The notes under the pieces are model-generated. The model saw nothing but the letters and a program-made list of their open reading frames with translations. It ran no database searches and was not told the DNA's origin. From Pseudomonas sp. MN1F (GTDB lineage: Bacteria > Pseudomonadota > Gammaproteobacteria > Pseudomonadales > Pseudomonadaceae), in the NCBI RefSeq assembly GCF_009391885.1, contig NZ_VZII01000014.1, positions 186,001 through 250,000 on the forward strand: DNA of 64,000 nt, given 5' to 3'. Numbering within the stretch: position 1 is the stretch's first letter; each line of letters begins with the position of its first letter. Positions 37,590-46,200 of this stretch are shown in pieces. A program made the position numbers and the translations under genes.

Positions 37590-38452
37590 TTGAAGATCAC
37601 CGTGCGGGCGTGGTTGAGGAACACCCGGTGTTCGAGGTGGTATTTGACTGCGCGGGACAGGGCGATGGTCTCGGTGTCGCGGCCGATCGCCACCAGGTCG
37701 TCGGGGGCGTAGGCGTGGTCCACGCGCTGCACTTCCTGTTCGATGATCGGGCCCTCGTCGAGGTCGCTGGTGACATAGTGGGCGGTGGCACCGATCAGCT
37801 TGACCCCGCGCTGGTAGGCCTGGTGATAAGGCTTGGCGCCCTTGAAACCGGGCAGGAACGAGTGGTGGATGTTGATCGCCCGGCCCGACAGCTGGCGGCA
37901 CAGGTCGTCAGAGAGGATCTGCATGTAGCGCGCCAGCACCACCAGTTCGGTGGCGGTGTCCTCGACGATGCGCATCAGCGCGGCTTCCTGCTCGGCCTTG
38001 GTGTCCTTGGTTACCGGCAGGTAGACGAAGCGGATGCCCTGGCGCTCGGCCATGGGCCGCAGGTCGAGGTGGTTGGAGACCACAGCGGTGATCTGCATGT
38101 CCAGCTCGCCCTTGGCGTGGCGGTAGAGCAGGTCGGCCAGGCAGTGGTCGAACTTGCTCACCATCAGCAGCACGCGCAGCGGCCGGGCGCTGCTGTGCAG
38201 GCTCCAGTCCATGTCGAAACGCTGGGCCACATCGGCGAAGCCCGCCTGCAGTTGCGGCGTGTCACCGCTGACACCGGTGTTGTAGCGGAATACGGCGCGC
38301 ATGAAGAAGCGGCCATTGTCCTCGTCGTCGAACTGCGCCATCTCGCTGATGTAGCAACCGTGCTCGGCCAGGTAGGTGGTCACCGCAGCGACGATGCCGG
38401 ACACGGCCGGGCAGCTGACGCGCAGGATGAAGTGATCGGGAGCGGGGTGCAT
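37586..38452 (-). CDS. purU: Formyltetrahydrofolate deformylase
   Basis: 288 residues. N-terminal ACT domain (about 7-90; [20 protein letters not shown]) and C-terminal formyltransferase-like catalytic domain with the [20 protein letters not shown] block near 217-236 and the conserved D in the [12 protein letters not shown] block. It hydrolyses 10-formyl-THF to formate and THF, ending the C1 flow of the operon. It heads the operon; its stop overlaps the folD start (37586-37589, ATGA). ATG 38452 is the family start; the open frame continues upstream. Confidence 0.92.
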   Translation of the reverse strand: MHPAPDHFILRVSCPAVSGIVAAVTTYLAEHGCYISEMAQFDDEDNGRFFMRAVFRYNTGVSGDTPQLQAGFADVAQRFDMDWSLHSSARPLRVLLMVSKFDHCLADLLYRHAKGELDMQITAVVSNHLDLRPMAERQGIRFVYLPVTKDTKAEQEAALMRIVEDTATELVVLARYMQILSDDLCRQLSGRAINIHHSFLPGFKGAKPYHQAYQRGVKLIGATAHYVTSDLDEGPIIEQEVQRVDHAYAPDDLVAIGRDTETIALSRAVKYHLEHRVFLNHARTVIFK

Positions 38453-38653
38453 GTCGGATAGGCCTCGTGATGGAGTGGGGCAGGTCGGGCACAAGGGCAA
38501 AAGCGGCTTCGCGGGCGGCGAACGAATGTTTCTTCATGGGAATATAAATTTCCCTTGGGCGATTTATAGGCGAAGCGAGGGGCACGGGTCCAGTGTTTTA
38601 TGAAATTTTTTATCCTGACAGGAAACTTCTAGGCGCCGGCTGACCCTCTGCGA

Positions 38654-38667
38654 GCGGGTTCACCCGC
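38654..38667. repeat. Degenerate REP core
   Basis: GCGGGT-TC-ACCCGC, with only the core of the REP palindrome conserved (surrounding CTGCGA and GAACAGG are diverged). It lies in the intergenic region between purU and the next gene. Confidence 0.5.
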
Positions 38668-38697
38668 GAACAGGCCATCGCAGGCTATGCTTGATCC

Positions 38698-39099
38698 ATG
38701 ACCACACCCACCCCTGTACGCCAACCGTGCCCCCCTGGCGCCTGTGACTGCGGCCGTGAGCACCTGGCCGAACACCCGCCGGCGGCCCAGCGCATCCTCC
38801 TGCTCACTCGCCAGGAAGAAAAGCGCCTGCTTGAACGCCTGGAAAACCTCAAGGACCTCGAAGACCTGCAGCGCCTGCAACGGCGTCTATACGAAAACCT
38901 CGGCATCCGCGTGCACATCAGCCCCGGTTTCAACGAGGTGCGCACCATGCGCGGCATCGTCATCGAACTCGACGACCAGCCCGGCCTGTGCCGCAGGACC
39001 CGCCAATCGATCCCGGCGGCGATCCGCCGGGGCCTGGAGCGCAACCCGCAGGTGGCGTTCCGCCTGCTTGATGCGCATGACTTGCTGAGAGACGCCTGA
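38698..39099 (+). CDS. Conserved hypothetical protein upstream of mbtH
   Basis: 133 residues, no domain that I recognise. Visible: N-terminal CPPGACDCG (Cys10, Cys15, Cys17), a charged helix with a coiled-coil-like heptad pattern (about 36-66; [20 protein letters not shown]), and a C-terminal basic helix ([17 protein letters not shown]). It lies 88 bases upstream of mbtH and the pyoverdine-type promoter, on the same strand, but that promoter is downstream of it. The cysteines could bind metal. Function not known. Confidence 0.65.
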   Translation: MTTPTPVRQPCPPGACDCGREHLAEHPPAAQRILLLTRQEEKRLLERLENLKDLEDLQRLQRRLYENLGIRVHISPGFNEVRTMRGIVIELDDQPGLCRRTRQSIPAAIRRGLERNPQVAFRLLDAHDLLRDA

Positions 39100-39102
39100 G
39101 GC

Positions 39103-39126
39103 TAATTTTTCCGCAGTGCCCTACGT
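39103..39126 (+). promoter_or_regulatory. Iron-starvation (PvdS-type) promoter of mbtH
   Basis: TAATT-N16-CGT: the -35 element differs by one base from the TAAAT consensus, while spacing (16) and the CGT -10 element are exact. Preceded by GC. It lies 62 bases upstream of the mbtH ATG, so mbtH and the downstream thioesterase are expected in the PvdS/PfrI regulon. Confidence 0.65.
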
Positions 39127-39187
39127 CTACCTGAGAACCTCCCTGCGCCAGGCGCGCAGCGGCATCCATCACTCAAGGAGACAGGCA

Positions 39188-39409
39188 ATGACTTCTGTAT
39201 TCGATCGCGACGATATCCAGTTCCAGGTAGTGGTCAACCACGAAGAGCAATACTCCATCTGGCCGGACTACAAGGCCATCCCCGAAGGCTGGCGCGCCGT
39301 GGGCAAGAGCGGCCTGAAGAAGGACTGCCTGGCCTACATCGACGAAGTCTGGACCGACATGCGCCCCTTGAGCCTGCGCCAGCAGATGGCCGCAGCTGCC
39401 GCCCAGTGA
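39188..39409 (+). CDS. mbtH: MbtH-like NRPS accessory protein
   Basis: 73 residues. It contains the MbtH signature [17 protein letters not shown] at about 27-43 and ends WTDMRPLSL; these bind the adenylation domains of non-ribosomal peptide synthetases. In Pseudomonas this homologue (PA2412-type) is required for pyoverdine assembly. No synthetase is in the window, so partners lie elsewhere. AAGGAGA is 7-13 bases upstream. Its TGA overlaps the following GTG start. Confidence 0.92.
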   Translation: MTSVFDRDDIQFQVVVNHEEQYSIWPDYKAIPEGWRAVGKSGLKKDCLAYIDEVWTDMRPLSLRQQMAAAAAQ

Positions 39410-40125
39410 CCCCGCTCAACCTGCTGTGCCTGCCGTACTCCGGGGCCAGTGCCATGGTCTACAGCCGCTGGCGGCGCAAGCTGCCGGCCTGGCTGCAGGT
39501 GCGCCCGGTCGAGCTGCCTGGGCGTGGTGCGCGCATGGCCGAGCCGCTGCAGACCGACATGCAAGCGCTGGCCCGGCAGTTGGCCAACGAGCAACGCCTG
39601 GCCGCCAACGCACCTTATGCCTTGCTCGGCCATAGCCTGGGGGCACTGCTGGCCTTCGAACTGGCCCACGAACTGCGCGCGCTGGGCTGTGCGCCGCCGC
39701 TGGCGCTGTTCGCCTGCGGCACTGCGGCGCCCACCCGGCGCGAAGACTACGACGGCCACAACTGGCGCGACGCCAAGACCGATGAACAGCTCAAGTGCGA
39801 ACTGCGCGAGCTCAATGGCACGCCGGAGGAAGTGCTGGCCAATGCCGAGCTGATGAGCCTGACCTTGCCGACCCTGCGCGCCGACTTCCTGCTTTGTGGG
39901 CGCTACCTCTACCGCCAGCGGCCGGCCCTGCAGTGCCCGCTGCATGTGTTCGGTGGCGAAGCGGACCGGGCCAGTGCAGAGCAACTGCACGCCTGGCGCC
40001 AGGAAACCCTCGGCGCGTTCTCGCTACAGATGTTCCCCGGTGGCCACTTCTTCATTCACGAACACGAAGACCGCGTGCTGGGTGCGCTGACGCAGGCCCT
40101 TGAAGCGCATCGGCTTTCTGCCTGA
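39406..40125 (+). CDS. Type II thioesterase (pyoverdine-linked)
   Basis: 239 residues, alpha/beta hydrolase. Nucleophile elbow GHSLG near 73-77 ([15 protein letters not shown]), C-terminal [11 protein letters not shown] block with the catalytic histidine. Such enzymes remove wrong acyl groups from synthetase carrier domains. It is the PA2411-type neighbour of mbtH. The start is GTG 39406, overlapping the mbtH stop (GTGA). Confidence 0.88.
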   Translation: MTPLNLLCLPYSGASAMVYSRWRRKLPAWLQVRPVELPGRGARMAEPLQTDMQALARQLANEQRLAANAPYALLGHSLGALLAFELAHELRALGCAPPLALFACGTAAPTRREDYDGHNWRDAKTDEQLKCELRELNGTPEEVLANAELMSLTLPTLRADFLLCGRYLYRQRPALQCPLHVFGGEADRASAEQLHAWRQETLGAFSLQMFPGGHFFIHEHEDRVLGALTQALEAHRLSA

Positions 40126-40182
40126 TTGACGGCGCCGCCTGCCTGGGGGAGGCTAGGTCTTTTCCCAGGCAAGGGGCAGACA

Positions 40183-40734
40183 ATGCTGATCGAACATCAC
40201 AAGGCCACGCTGCTGGTCGTCGACATCCAGGAAAAGCTCATTGGCGCCATGAGCGACCCACAGGGCACCCGCGCCCGAGCGCGCTGGTTGCTCTCGGCCT
40301 GCAATGACCTGGAACTGCCGATCGTGATCTCCGAGCAGTATCCCAAAGGCCTGGGCCACACTTTGGCGGAACTCATCGCGGTGGCGCCGGCGGCCGAGGT
40401 GGTGGAAAAGACCCATTTCTCCTGCGTGGCCGCCGAGTGCCTGCCGGCCGGCCTGATGGCCCGTGAACAGGTGATCGTCTGCGGCATGGAAACCCACGTC
40501 TGCGTACTGCAAACCGTGCTCGGCCTGTTGGCCCTGGGCAAGCAGGTGTTCGTGGTCGAGGATGCCTGCGACAGCCGTACCCCGGCCAACAAGGCCGCGG
40601 GCCTTGCGCGCATGCGCCAGGCCGGCGCGCAGGTGGTGACCCGGGAAATGGTGCTGTTCGAGCTCATGGGCAGCGCCAGCCACCCGCAATTCCGTCATAT
40701 CAGCAAGACCTACATGGTCGGTGAACAGCCCTGA
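40183..40734 (+). CDS. Isochorismatase-family cysteine hydrolase (YcaC-like)
   Basis: 183 residues. Catalytic triad of the family is visible: Asp in VVDIQEKL (Asp14), Lys in VEKTHFSC (about 85), and Cys in GMETHVCVLQTVLG (near 113). It belongs to the YcaC-like branch, whose substrates are poorly known. It starts 57 bases after the thioesterase and so may belong to the same transcript. A TGA overlapping CTG/TGA junction follows to the DUF1615 gene. Confidence 0.88.
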   Translation: MLIEHHKATLLVVDIQEKLIGAMSDPQGTRARARWLLSACNDLELPIVISEQYPKGLGHTLAELIAVAPAAEVVEKTHFSCVAAECLPAGLMAREQVIVCGMETHVCVLQTVLGLLALGKQVFVVEDACDSRTPANKAAGLARMRQAGAQVVTREMVLFELMGSASHPQFRHISKTYMVGEQP

Positions 40735-40745
40735 ACGGGCGGCTG

Positions 40746-41813
40746 TTGGCGGCAGGGCTGATGGCCCTGGCGCTGCTGCAGGGCTGCGCCGGGCGCCGCG
40801 AGGAAGAGCCTGAGGCCGACCCGGCCAAGGTGCGTGCCCAGCTGATGCGCCTGCTGCCGGCCCAGGCCAAGGACCGCGAAGGCTGGGCCAAGGATATCCA
40901 GGTGGCGTTCGAGGCCCAGCGCATCACACCGAGCAAAAGCAACCTGTGCGCGGTGCTGGCGGTGACCGAGCAGGAATCGACCTTCAACGCTGATCCGCAG
41001 GTACCCAACCTCGGGCGCATCGCCCGTGAAGAGATCGACCGCCGCGCGGCGCGCCTGCACATTCCCACGCTGCTGGTCGACGGTGCGCTGAAGACGCCCT
41101 CAGGCAATGGCCAGAGCTATCAGCAGCGCCTGCTGGCAGTACGCAGCGAGAAGCAGCTGAGCGCGCTGTACGACGAGTTCATCGCCCGCCTGCCGTTGGG
41201 CAAGACCTTGCTCGGCGGCTTGAACCCGGTGCACACCGGTGGGCCGATGCAGGTCAGCATCGAATTCGCGGAGAAACACGCCAAGGATTATCCCTACACC
41301 TACGACGGTACTATCCGTCAGGAAGTCTTCAGCCGCCGTGGGGGCATGTACTTCGGTATTGCTCATTTGCTCGGCTACCCGGCGCATTACGAGCGCCAGC
41401 TGTACCGCTTCGCCGATTTCAACGCGGGTTGGTACGCCAGCCGCAATGCCGCGTTCCAGGCAGCGTTGAGCAAGGTCACCGGGGTGGAGCTGGCGCTGGA
41501 TGGCGACTTGATCGCCCCCGGTTCGATCATGCCCGGCAGCACTGAGCAGGCGGCGCGCAAGCTGGGGGTGAAGTTGGGGCTGCGCAACCCACAGATCCGC
41601 AGCCAGCTGGAGTTGGGCGACAGCCTGGCGTTCGAGGACAGCAAGCTGTACGGCGGGGTGTTTGCCCTGGCCGATGCGGCGGCGGGCAAGCCAGTGCCGC
41701 GGGCGGTGTTGCCGGGGATCGAGCTGAAGAGCCCGAAGATCACCCGCAAGCTGACCACCGCCTGGTTTGCCGGGCGGGTGGATGAGCGTTATGAGCGGTG
41801 CATGAACCGATAG
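40746..41813 (+). CDS. DUF1615 family lipoprotein
   Basis: 355 residues from TTG 40746; a longer form (360 residues) could start at CTG 40731, which overlaps the preceding stop (CTGA) and would restore the basic n-region NGRLLAAG of a lipoprotein signal. Lipobox LLQGC gives a lipid-anchored periplasmic protein. Remainder is DUF1615, whose role is unknown. The initiation codon is the uncertain point: no ATG exists near the signal peptide. Ends 7 bases before a REP element. Confidence 0.75.
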   Translation: MAAGLMALALLQGCAGRREEEPEADPAKVRAQLMRLLPAQAKDREGWAKDIQVAFEAQRITPSKSNLCAVLAVTEQESTFNADPQVPNLGRIAREEIDRRAARLHIPTLLVDGALKTPSGNGQSYQQRLLAVRSEKQLSALYDEFIARLPLGKTLLGGLNPVHTGGPMQVSIEFAEKHAKDYPYTYDGTIRQEVFSRRGGMYFGIAHLLGYPAHYERQLYRFADFNAGWYASRNAAFQAALSKVTGVELALDGDLIAPGSIMPGSTEQAARKLGVKLGLRNPQIRSQLELGDSLAFEDSKLYGGVFALADAAAGKPVPRAVLPGIELKSPKITRKLTTAWFAGRVDERYERCMNR

Positions 41814-41820
41814 TTTTTTC

Positions 41821-41866
41821 CTGTGCCGGCCTCTTCGCGGGTTTACCCGCGAAGAGGCCGGCACAG
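41821..41866. repeat. REP palindrome, long form
   Basis: Perfect 22-base arms beginning CTGTGCCGGCCTCTTCGCGG, loop TT. It is located between convergent genes and probably ends both transcripts. Confidence 0.93.
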
Positions 41867-41872
41867 GCGACA

Positions 41873-42742
41873 TCAGCTTTCGCTCAATGCCCCGACCACC
41901 TGTTCGACAGAGGCCTTGAGCCCGGCCACCGCATCTTCCGGATCACTTTCCACCACCAGCAACTTCGCCCCAGCCGCCTCTATCACCTTGGCCACCGCCG
42001 CATCCGGCTGCCGATGGTCCAGCACCAGCGCCACATCCTGCCCCTTGAGGTTGTCGCCCAGCGCCTGCAGCGCCGCCGCATCCCACTTGCCATCCGCCGG
42101 CAGCGGCTGCTCCACCACATCCAGGTTCATTCCACTGGCCAGGTATCCCAGGCGTTCTGACAGGCTGACCACACTCAGGTTGTCGACCTTGGCCAGCTGC
42201 GTCTGGCTGCTGGCGGTCAGCTCCAGCAGCTGGCGCTTGAGCCCCGCCAGGTTGCCCTGGATCCTGACCTTTTCGGCGGGCGCCAGGCGCTCCAGGTCAT
42301 TGGCCAGCACATCGGCCATGCGCCCGAGGTTGGTCGGGTTCAGCCAGGGGTAGGCGGCGTAGGCGTCATCACCACTCACGGCGATGCCCGGCAGCGCGCC
42401 ATCCACCGGCCGCGCCGCGTCGATCTCGACGATGCGGATATTGCTGCGCCGGGCCATCGGGTACAGCGGGTCGTCACGCCAGATCGAGCGCACGCCGATC
42501 ACCGCGTCGGCCTGCTGCGCCGCCTTGGCCAGTGCCGCGCCGCCACGGCTGCTGAAATACGACGGCTGGCGGCTGGCCGGCAGGTTGGCCGGCGCGGCGC
42601 GCTTGAGTTGCACGGCGGTGCCGTCGAGCAAGGCGCTGGCCAGGCTGTGGGTCACGGGCAGGGTGGTCAGCACTTGCGTGGCCGAGGCCAGCGCAGGCAG
42701 GCCGGCGAGGGCGATGGCCAGGGTCAGCTGTTTCAGGTTCAT
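41873..42742 (-). CDS. fpvF: Second periplasmic binding protein of the ferripyoverdine iron-release ABC system (FpvF-like)
   Basis: 289 residues with signal peptide (1-21, ASATQ). It has the overall fold signature of ZnuA-type binding proteins but the usual metal histidines are missing: the region corresponding to PHAYEP reads LPASRQPSYF. Two binding proteins flank the ATPase and permease as in P. aeruginosa fpvCDEF, where FpvF works with FpvC on the ferripyoverdine chelate. It is the last gene of the operon; its start overlaps the permease stop (42739-42742). Confidence 0.82.
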   Translation of the reverse strand: MNLKQLTLAIALAGLPALASATQVLTTLPVTHSLASALLDGTAVQLKRAAPANLPASRQPSYFSSRGGAALAKAAQQADAVIGVRSIWRDDPLYPMARRSNIRIVEIDAARPVDGALPGIAVSGDDAYAAYPWLNPTNLGRMADVLANDLERLAPAEKVRIQGNLAGLKRQLLELTASSQTQLAKVDNLSVVSLSERLGYLASGMNLDVVEQPLPADGKWDAAALQALGDNLKGQDVALVLDHRQPDAAVAKVIEAAGAKLLVVESDPEDAVAGLKASVEQVVGALSES

Positions 42743-43638
42743 GCCGGGTTTCCTTGCAGGCGGGGGACGAGGGCGCGGGCCAGCGCGGCGAGGGCGAAGC
42801 AGGTGCCGGCGACCAGGATGATCGCCGCGCCTGAGGGCACCGGCAGATCGAGGACGATCGGCAGCAGGATGCCGAGCAGCGTGCTCAGGGTGGCAATCAG
42901 CACCGACACGAAGAAAAACCCCTTCAGCGACTGGCTCACCAGGCGCGCCGCCGCTGCCGGGATCACCAGCAGGGCACCGACCAGAATCGCCCCGATCACC
43001 TTCACCGAGGCCACCGTGACCAGGGTCACCAGCACCACGAACAGATAGTCCAGGGTCTTCACCGCCACCCCGCGCACCGCCGCCAGTTGCGGGTTGAAAC
43101 TGGCCAGCATGATGCGGTTGTACAGCGGCAGGGCCAGGGCCAGGACCAGCACCGCGACGATGCCCAGCACCACCAGGTCCTGGGCGCTGACGGTCAGGAC
43201 CGAGCCGAACAGCACGTTCTCGAGGATATGCACGTTGATCTTGCCGGCCAGCATCAGCAACAGGCTGGCGCCGAGGGCCAGCGACACCGAAAGGAACACG
43301 CCGATCAGCGTGTCCGGCGACAGCCCGGTGCGGTTGCGCAGGAAGTTGAGCAGGATGCCGAACAGCAGGCAGTAGCCGAACAGGCTGCCATAGGGGCCGG
43401 TGTACGGCTCGCCGAGCAGGATGCCGATGGCGACCCCGGTGAGTGCGGCATGGCCGACGGCTTCGGAGAAGAAGGCAAAGCGCTTGACCACCACCAGTGT
43501 GCCGAGGCCGCCCAGCACCGGGCCGATCATCAGGCCGGCCAGCAAGGCATTGATCACGAAGCCGTAGGCCAGCGCCTCCGGCAGGTAGCCTGCGCCGGCC
43601 CAGTCCTGGACCAGTTGGCGGAATGCTTCAAAGCTCAT
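42739..43638 (-). CDS. fpvE: Iron ABC transporter permease (FpvE-like)
   Basis: 299 residues, ABC-3 family, about eight hydrophobic segments. Opening KRFAFFSEAVGHAALTGVAI (about 52-71) is the ABC-3 signature. It moves iron released from ferripyoverdine across the inner membrane. It overlaps fpvD by one base and fpvF by four. Confidence 0.85.
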   Translation of the reverse strand: MSFEAFRQLVQDWAGAGYLPEALAYGFVINALLAGLMIGPVLGGLGTLVVVKRFAFFSEAVGHAALTGVAIGILLGEPYTGPYGSLFGYCLLFGILLNFLRNRTGLSPDTLIGVFLSVSLALGASLLLMLAGKINVHILENVLFGSVLTVSAQDLVVLGIVAVLVLALALPLYNRIMLASFNPQLAAVRGVAVKTLDYLFVVLVTLVTVASVKVIGAILVGALLVIPAAAARLVSQSLKGFFFVSVLIATLSTLLGILLPIVLDLPVPSGAAIILVAGTCFALAALARALVPRLQGNPA

Positions 43639-44384
43639 CAGGCAAGGCGCTCGCTGCGTGGGTGGACGGAAAACAGGCCGAGCAGGCGCTCCGGGGTCAG
43701 GGCCTGGGCGGGTGGGGCGTCGAACAGCACCTGGCGGCTCAGGCCGGTGACCCGGTCGGCCAGGCGCAGCACGGCCGCCAGGTCATGCTCGATCCACAGC
43801 ACGGTGGTGCCGGCCTGGCGCCAGCCTTGCAGCAGCTGTTCGAACACCTGGATGCCGGCTTCGTCGAGCGCAGACATTGGCTCGTCGAGCACCAGCAATT
43901 GCGGTTCCGGAATCAACCCCTGGGCCAGCAGCACGCGCTGGCGTTCACCACCAGACAACGCGCCCATGCGCCGCTTGCGTTTGTCGAGCATGCCGACCCG
44001 CGCCAACGCCGCATCGATCGCTGGCTGCACCTGCCGCGACAGGCCGAGGAACGCCGGGCGCCGTTGGCACATGGCAGCCATGAAGTCGTCCACGGTCATC
44101 GGCAGCCCGCGGTCGAACTCCAGCGCCTGCGGTACATAACCGATCACCTGCTGCGCGGCTGGCCAGTGCAGGGTCAGCTGGCCCTGGTGCGGCATCTGCC
44201 CAAGCAGGGTCTTGATCAGCGAGCTCTTGCCGCCGCCATTGGGCCCGACGATGGCATGCACGCTGCCGGCGGCCACGCTGAACTGCACCTGTTCGAGAAC
44301 GCGCGTGCGGCCCAGGGTCAGGTCGATGCCGGTAAACTCGATGCGTGGCCCGCCGGCTGCGGTGAGCTTGGCGGCAGCAGTCAT
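43638..44384 (-). CDS. fpvD: Iron ABC transporter ATP-binding protein (FpvD-like)
   Basis: 248 residues. Walker A GPNGGGKSS at 47-55, signature LSGGERQRV near 145, Walker B LLVLDEPMSALD near 163-174. It is the ATPase for FpvE. ATG overlap with fpvC stop (44381-44384). Confidence 0.87.
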   Translation of the reverse strand: MTAAAKLTAAGGPRIEFTGIDLTLGRTRVLEQVQFSVAAGSVHAIVGPNGGGKSSLIKTLLGQMPHQGQLTLHWPAAQQVIGYVPQALEFDRGLPMTVDDFMAAMCQRRPAFLGLSRQVQPAIDAALARVGMLDKRKRRMGALSGGERQRVLLAQGLIPEPQLLVLDEPMSALDEAGIQVFEQLLQGWRQAGTTVLWIEHDLAAVLRLADRVTGLSRQVLFDAPPAQALTPERLLGLFSVHPRSERLA

Positions 44385-45283
44385 GCGCGGTTCTCCTGGA
44401 TGGCGCGGACCACGGTGTCGAGGTTGCGCTTCATCTCCACCTCGTACTTGTCCTGGGTGTATTCCCCGTAGGAAATGTGCGTCAGCGGATACAGGCGTAC
44501 GCCGGATTCGCGCTGGATGGTTTCAACATAGGCCGAAGGGAAATCCATCTCCGAGAAGATCACCTTCACATCCAGCGCCTTGAGTTGGTCGATGGTCTTT
44601 TTCAGCTGTGCCGGGCTCGGTTCGATGCCATGGGCGGGCTCGACCACGGCAGTCACTTCCAGGCCGAAGTCGCGCACCAGGTAGTCGTAGGCCGCATGGA
44701 TGGTGGCCACGCGGAAGGTGGCGCTGGGCGCTTCGGTCACCTTGGCCAGGGCTTCGGCACGCAAGGCGCGCAGGCGCTTGGCGTAGGCGCGGGCGTTCTG
44801 CGTGTAGAGTCTGGCGTTGTCCGGGTCGAGCTTGCCGAGCTCCCGGGCGATGTTGTTGACCTGGGCGATGGTGGTGCTGATCGACAGGAAGGTGTGCGGG
44901 TTGACCACTTTGCCGGCGCCGCGTGCGGCGATCCCGGTGGCCGCCAGCAGCGGTACGTTCTGGTTGGCCTCGATGGTCTGGATGCCGGGCTTTTCGCTGG
45001 CGGCGATCATGCGGTCGGCGAAGTCGTCATGGCCGACGCCATTGAGCACCACCACGTCCAGCGTGCCGATGCGCTTGATGTCTTCGGCGCGGGGTTCGTA
45101 GGCATGCGGGTTGAAGCCTGCCGGAATCAGCGGCACCACTTCGGCCTTGTCGCCGACGATGTTGCTCACGTAGCTGTAGTAGGGGTGCAGGGTAATACCG
45201 ATGCGCAGTGGCTTGCCGGTATCGGCGAGGGCCAGCGCCGGCAGGGCGCAGGCCAGGAGCAGGGCGAGGGCTTTGCGGAACAT
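44381..45283 (-). CDS. fpvC: Periplasmic metal-binding protein (FpvC-like)
   Basis: 300 residues with signal peptide (1-20). Metal-binding histidine pattern of the ZnuA/PsaA cluster A-1 family: GFNPHAYEP near 57-65, NPHTFLSIS near 126-134 and ATIHAAYDY near 192-200. In P. aeruginosa the orthologue binds iron freed from pyoverdine. The name is based on the operon order and not on ligand data. Confidence 0.83.
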   Translation of the reverse strand: MFRKALALLLACALPALALADTGKPLRIGITLHPYYSYVSNIVGDKAEVVPLIPAGFNPHAYEPRAEDIKRIGTLDVVVLNGVGHDDFADRMIAASEKPGIQTIEANQNVPLLAATGIAARGAGKVVNPHTFLSISTTIAQVNNIARELGKLDPDNARLYTQNARAYAKRLRALRAEALAKVTEAPSATFRVATIHAAYDYLVRDFGLEVTAVVEPAHGIEPSPAQLKKTIDQLKALDVKVIFSEMDFPSAYVETIQRESGVRLYPLTHISYGEYTQDKYEVEMKRNLDTVVRAIQENRA

Positions 45284-45298
45284 GGGGAATCCTTGGGT

Positions 45299-45883
45299 TC
45301 AATGACGGTGTTCGCGGGTGACCCCGGCGTCGTAGTGGCTGACCACCTGCTGCCAGCCGGCGGCAATCAGTGCGGCCTGGCCGAGGTCGTCGGGGAGCAC
45401 GGCGGCGCTGTCGCGGCGCAGCCACATGTCGACCTCGGTGCTGCCGGCGTTGGGCAGGATCATCAGGAAGCTGCCCGCCACCTGCGGCGCCTGGCTGCGG
45501 CCCAGGTAGGCGCCGGCAGCCAGCCACTGCCACTGGTGGCTGCCACGGCTGTGGCTGCCGGCATCGGCCACGAACGGTGGCAGGCCTTCCTCGGCCAGCG
45601 TTTCGACGCTGGGCGTGGCGGCGCGCTCCTCGCGCAGCAGCTGGATTTCGTCGAAGGCCACGCGCAGGTCGGTGTAGATACCTTGTTCGGCAGCGGTCAG
45701 GTCGCGGCGGGCGTCGATCTGGTGGCTGGCGATGGCTTGTTCGTCCTCACGCTCGCCGCGCAGCAGGACCACGCTGGCGGCGAGGGCGACGATCAACAGG
45801 CTGACCAGCAGCACGTAGAGGGTTTCGTGCCCGGCGCCGGCCGGGCGCACCACTTGGGTATGGCGCAGGGCTGGGCTGCTCAT
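45299..45883 (-). CDS. fpvK: DUF6162 membrane protein (FpvK-like)
   Basis: 194 residues with one N-terminal membrane helix (about 22-41, TLYVLLVSLLIVALAASVVL) and a periplasmic domain. No catalytic motif seen; the C-terminal HYDAGVTREHRH is histidine-rich. In P. aeruginosa FpvK is one of the FpvGHJK inner membrane partners for ferripyoverdine reduction. The stop is 15 bases before the fpvC start. Confidence 0.78.
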   Translation of the reverse strand: MSSPALRHTQVVRPAGAGHETLYVLLVSLLIVALAASVVLLRGEREDEQAIASHQIDARRDLTAAEQGIYTDLRVAFDEIQLLREERAATPSVETLAEEGLPPFVADAGSHSRGSHQWQWLAAGAYLGRSQAPQVAGSFLMILPNAGSTEVDMWLRRDSAAVLPDDLGQAALIAAGWQQVVSHYDAGVTREHRH

Positions 45884-46200
45884 GGTTGTGCAATGTCGGC
45901 GTGGTCGACTTCCACGACATGGCCAGGGCCTGCGTCGAACAGCACGTAGAACTCGCCGTCGGGGCGTTTGAAGGTCAGGCTCGAGTCGTCACCGAGCTTG
46001 CCGCCGACCAGCACCTGCTCGTCGTAGCCGATCACGTCGAGGGTCACCCCAGGCGCGCCGCTGCCATCGGAAAAGCCGCCAGTGCATTTCACCTGGCCAC
46101 CTGCCACTTCCTCGCACTCGCACATCGGGTTGTGGGCCAGGGCCGGGCCTGCAGCCATTACCAGCAAAGGCAGGGCGAGCCTGCGCATCAGGTGTTTCAT
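45880..46200 (-). CDS. fpvJ: Small periplasmic cysteine-containing protein (FpvJ-like)
   Basis: 106 residues with signal peptide (1-22, ending ALA). The mature part starts HNPMCECEEVAGGQVKCTGG, with three cysteines that could bind iron or form a disulfide. Overlaps both neighbours by four bases (ATGA), consistent with a tightly coupled operon. Function inferred from position between FpvH- and FpvK-like genes. Confidence 0.78.
   Translation of the reverse strand: MKHLMRRLALPLLVMAAGPALAHNPMCECEEVAGGQVKCTGGFSDGSGAPGVTLDVIGYDEQVLVGGKLGDDSSLTFKRPDGEFYVLFDAGPGHVVEVDHADIAQP

Noticed and set aside
38262..38537. A short open frame starting in the purU leader (MKKHSFAAREAAF...) as a leader peptide
   Set aside because: It overlaps purU in another frame and has no ribosome site; no evidence for control.
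41873..45283. Zinc uptake znuABC
   Set aside because: The proteins are of the same superfamily, but the PepSY reductase and three accessory genes and pvdA next to them match the fpv pyoverdine operon better; there is no Zur box that I can see.
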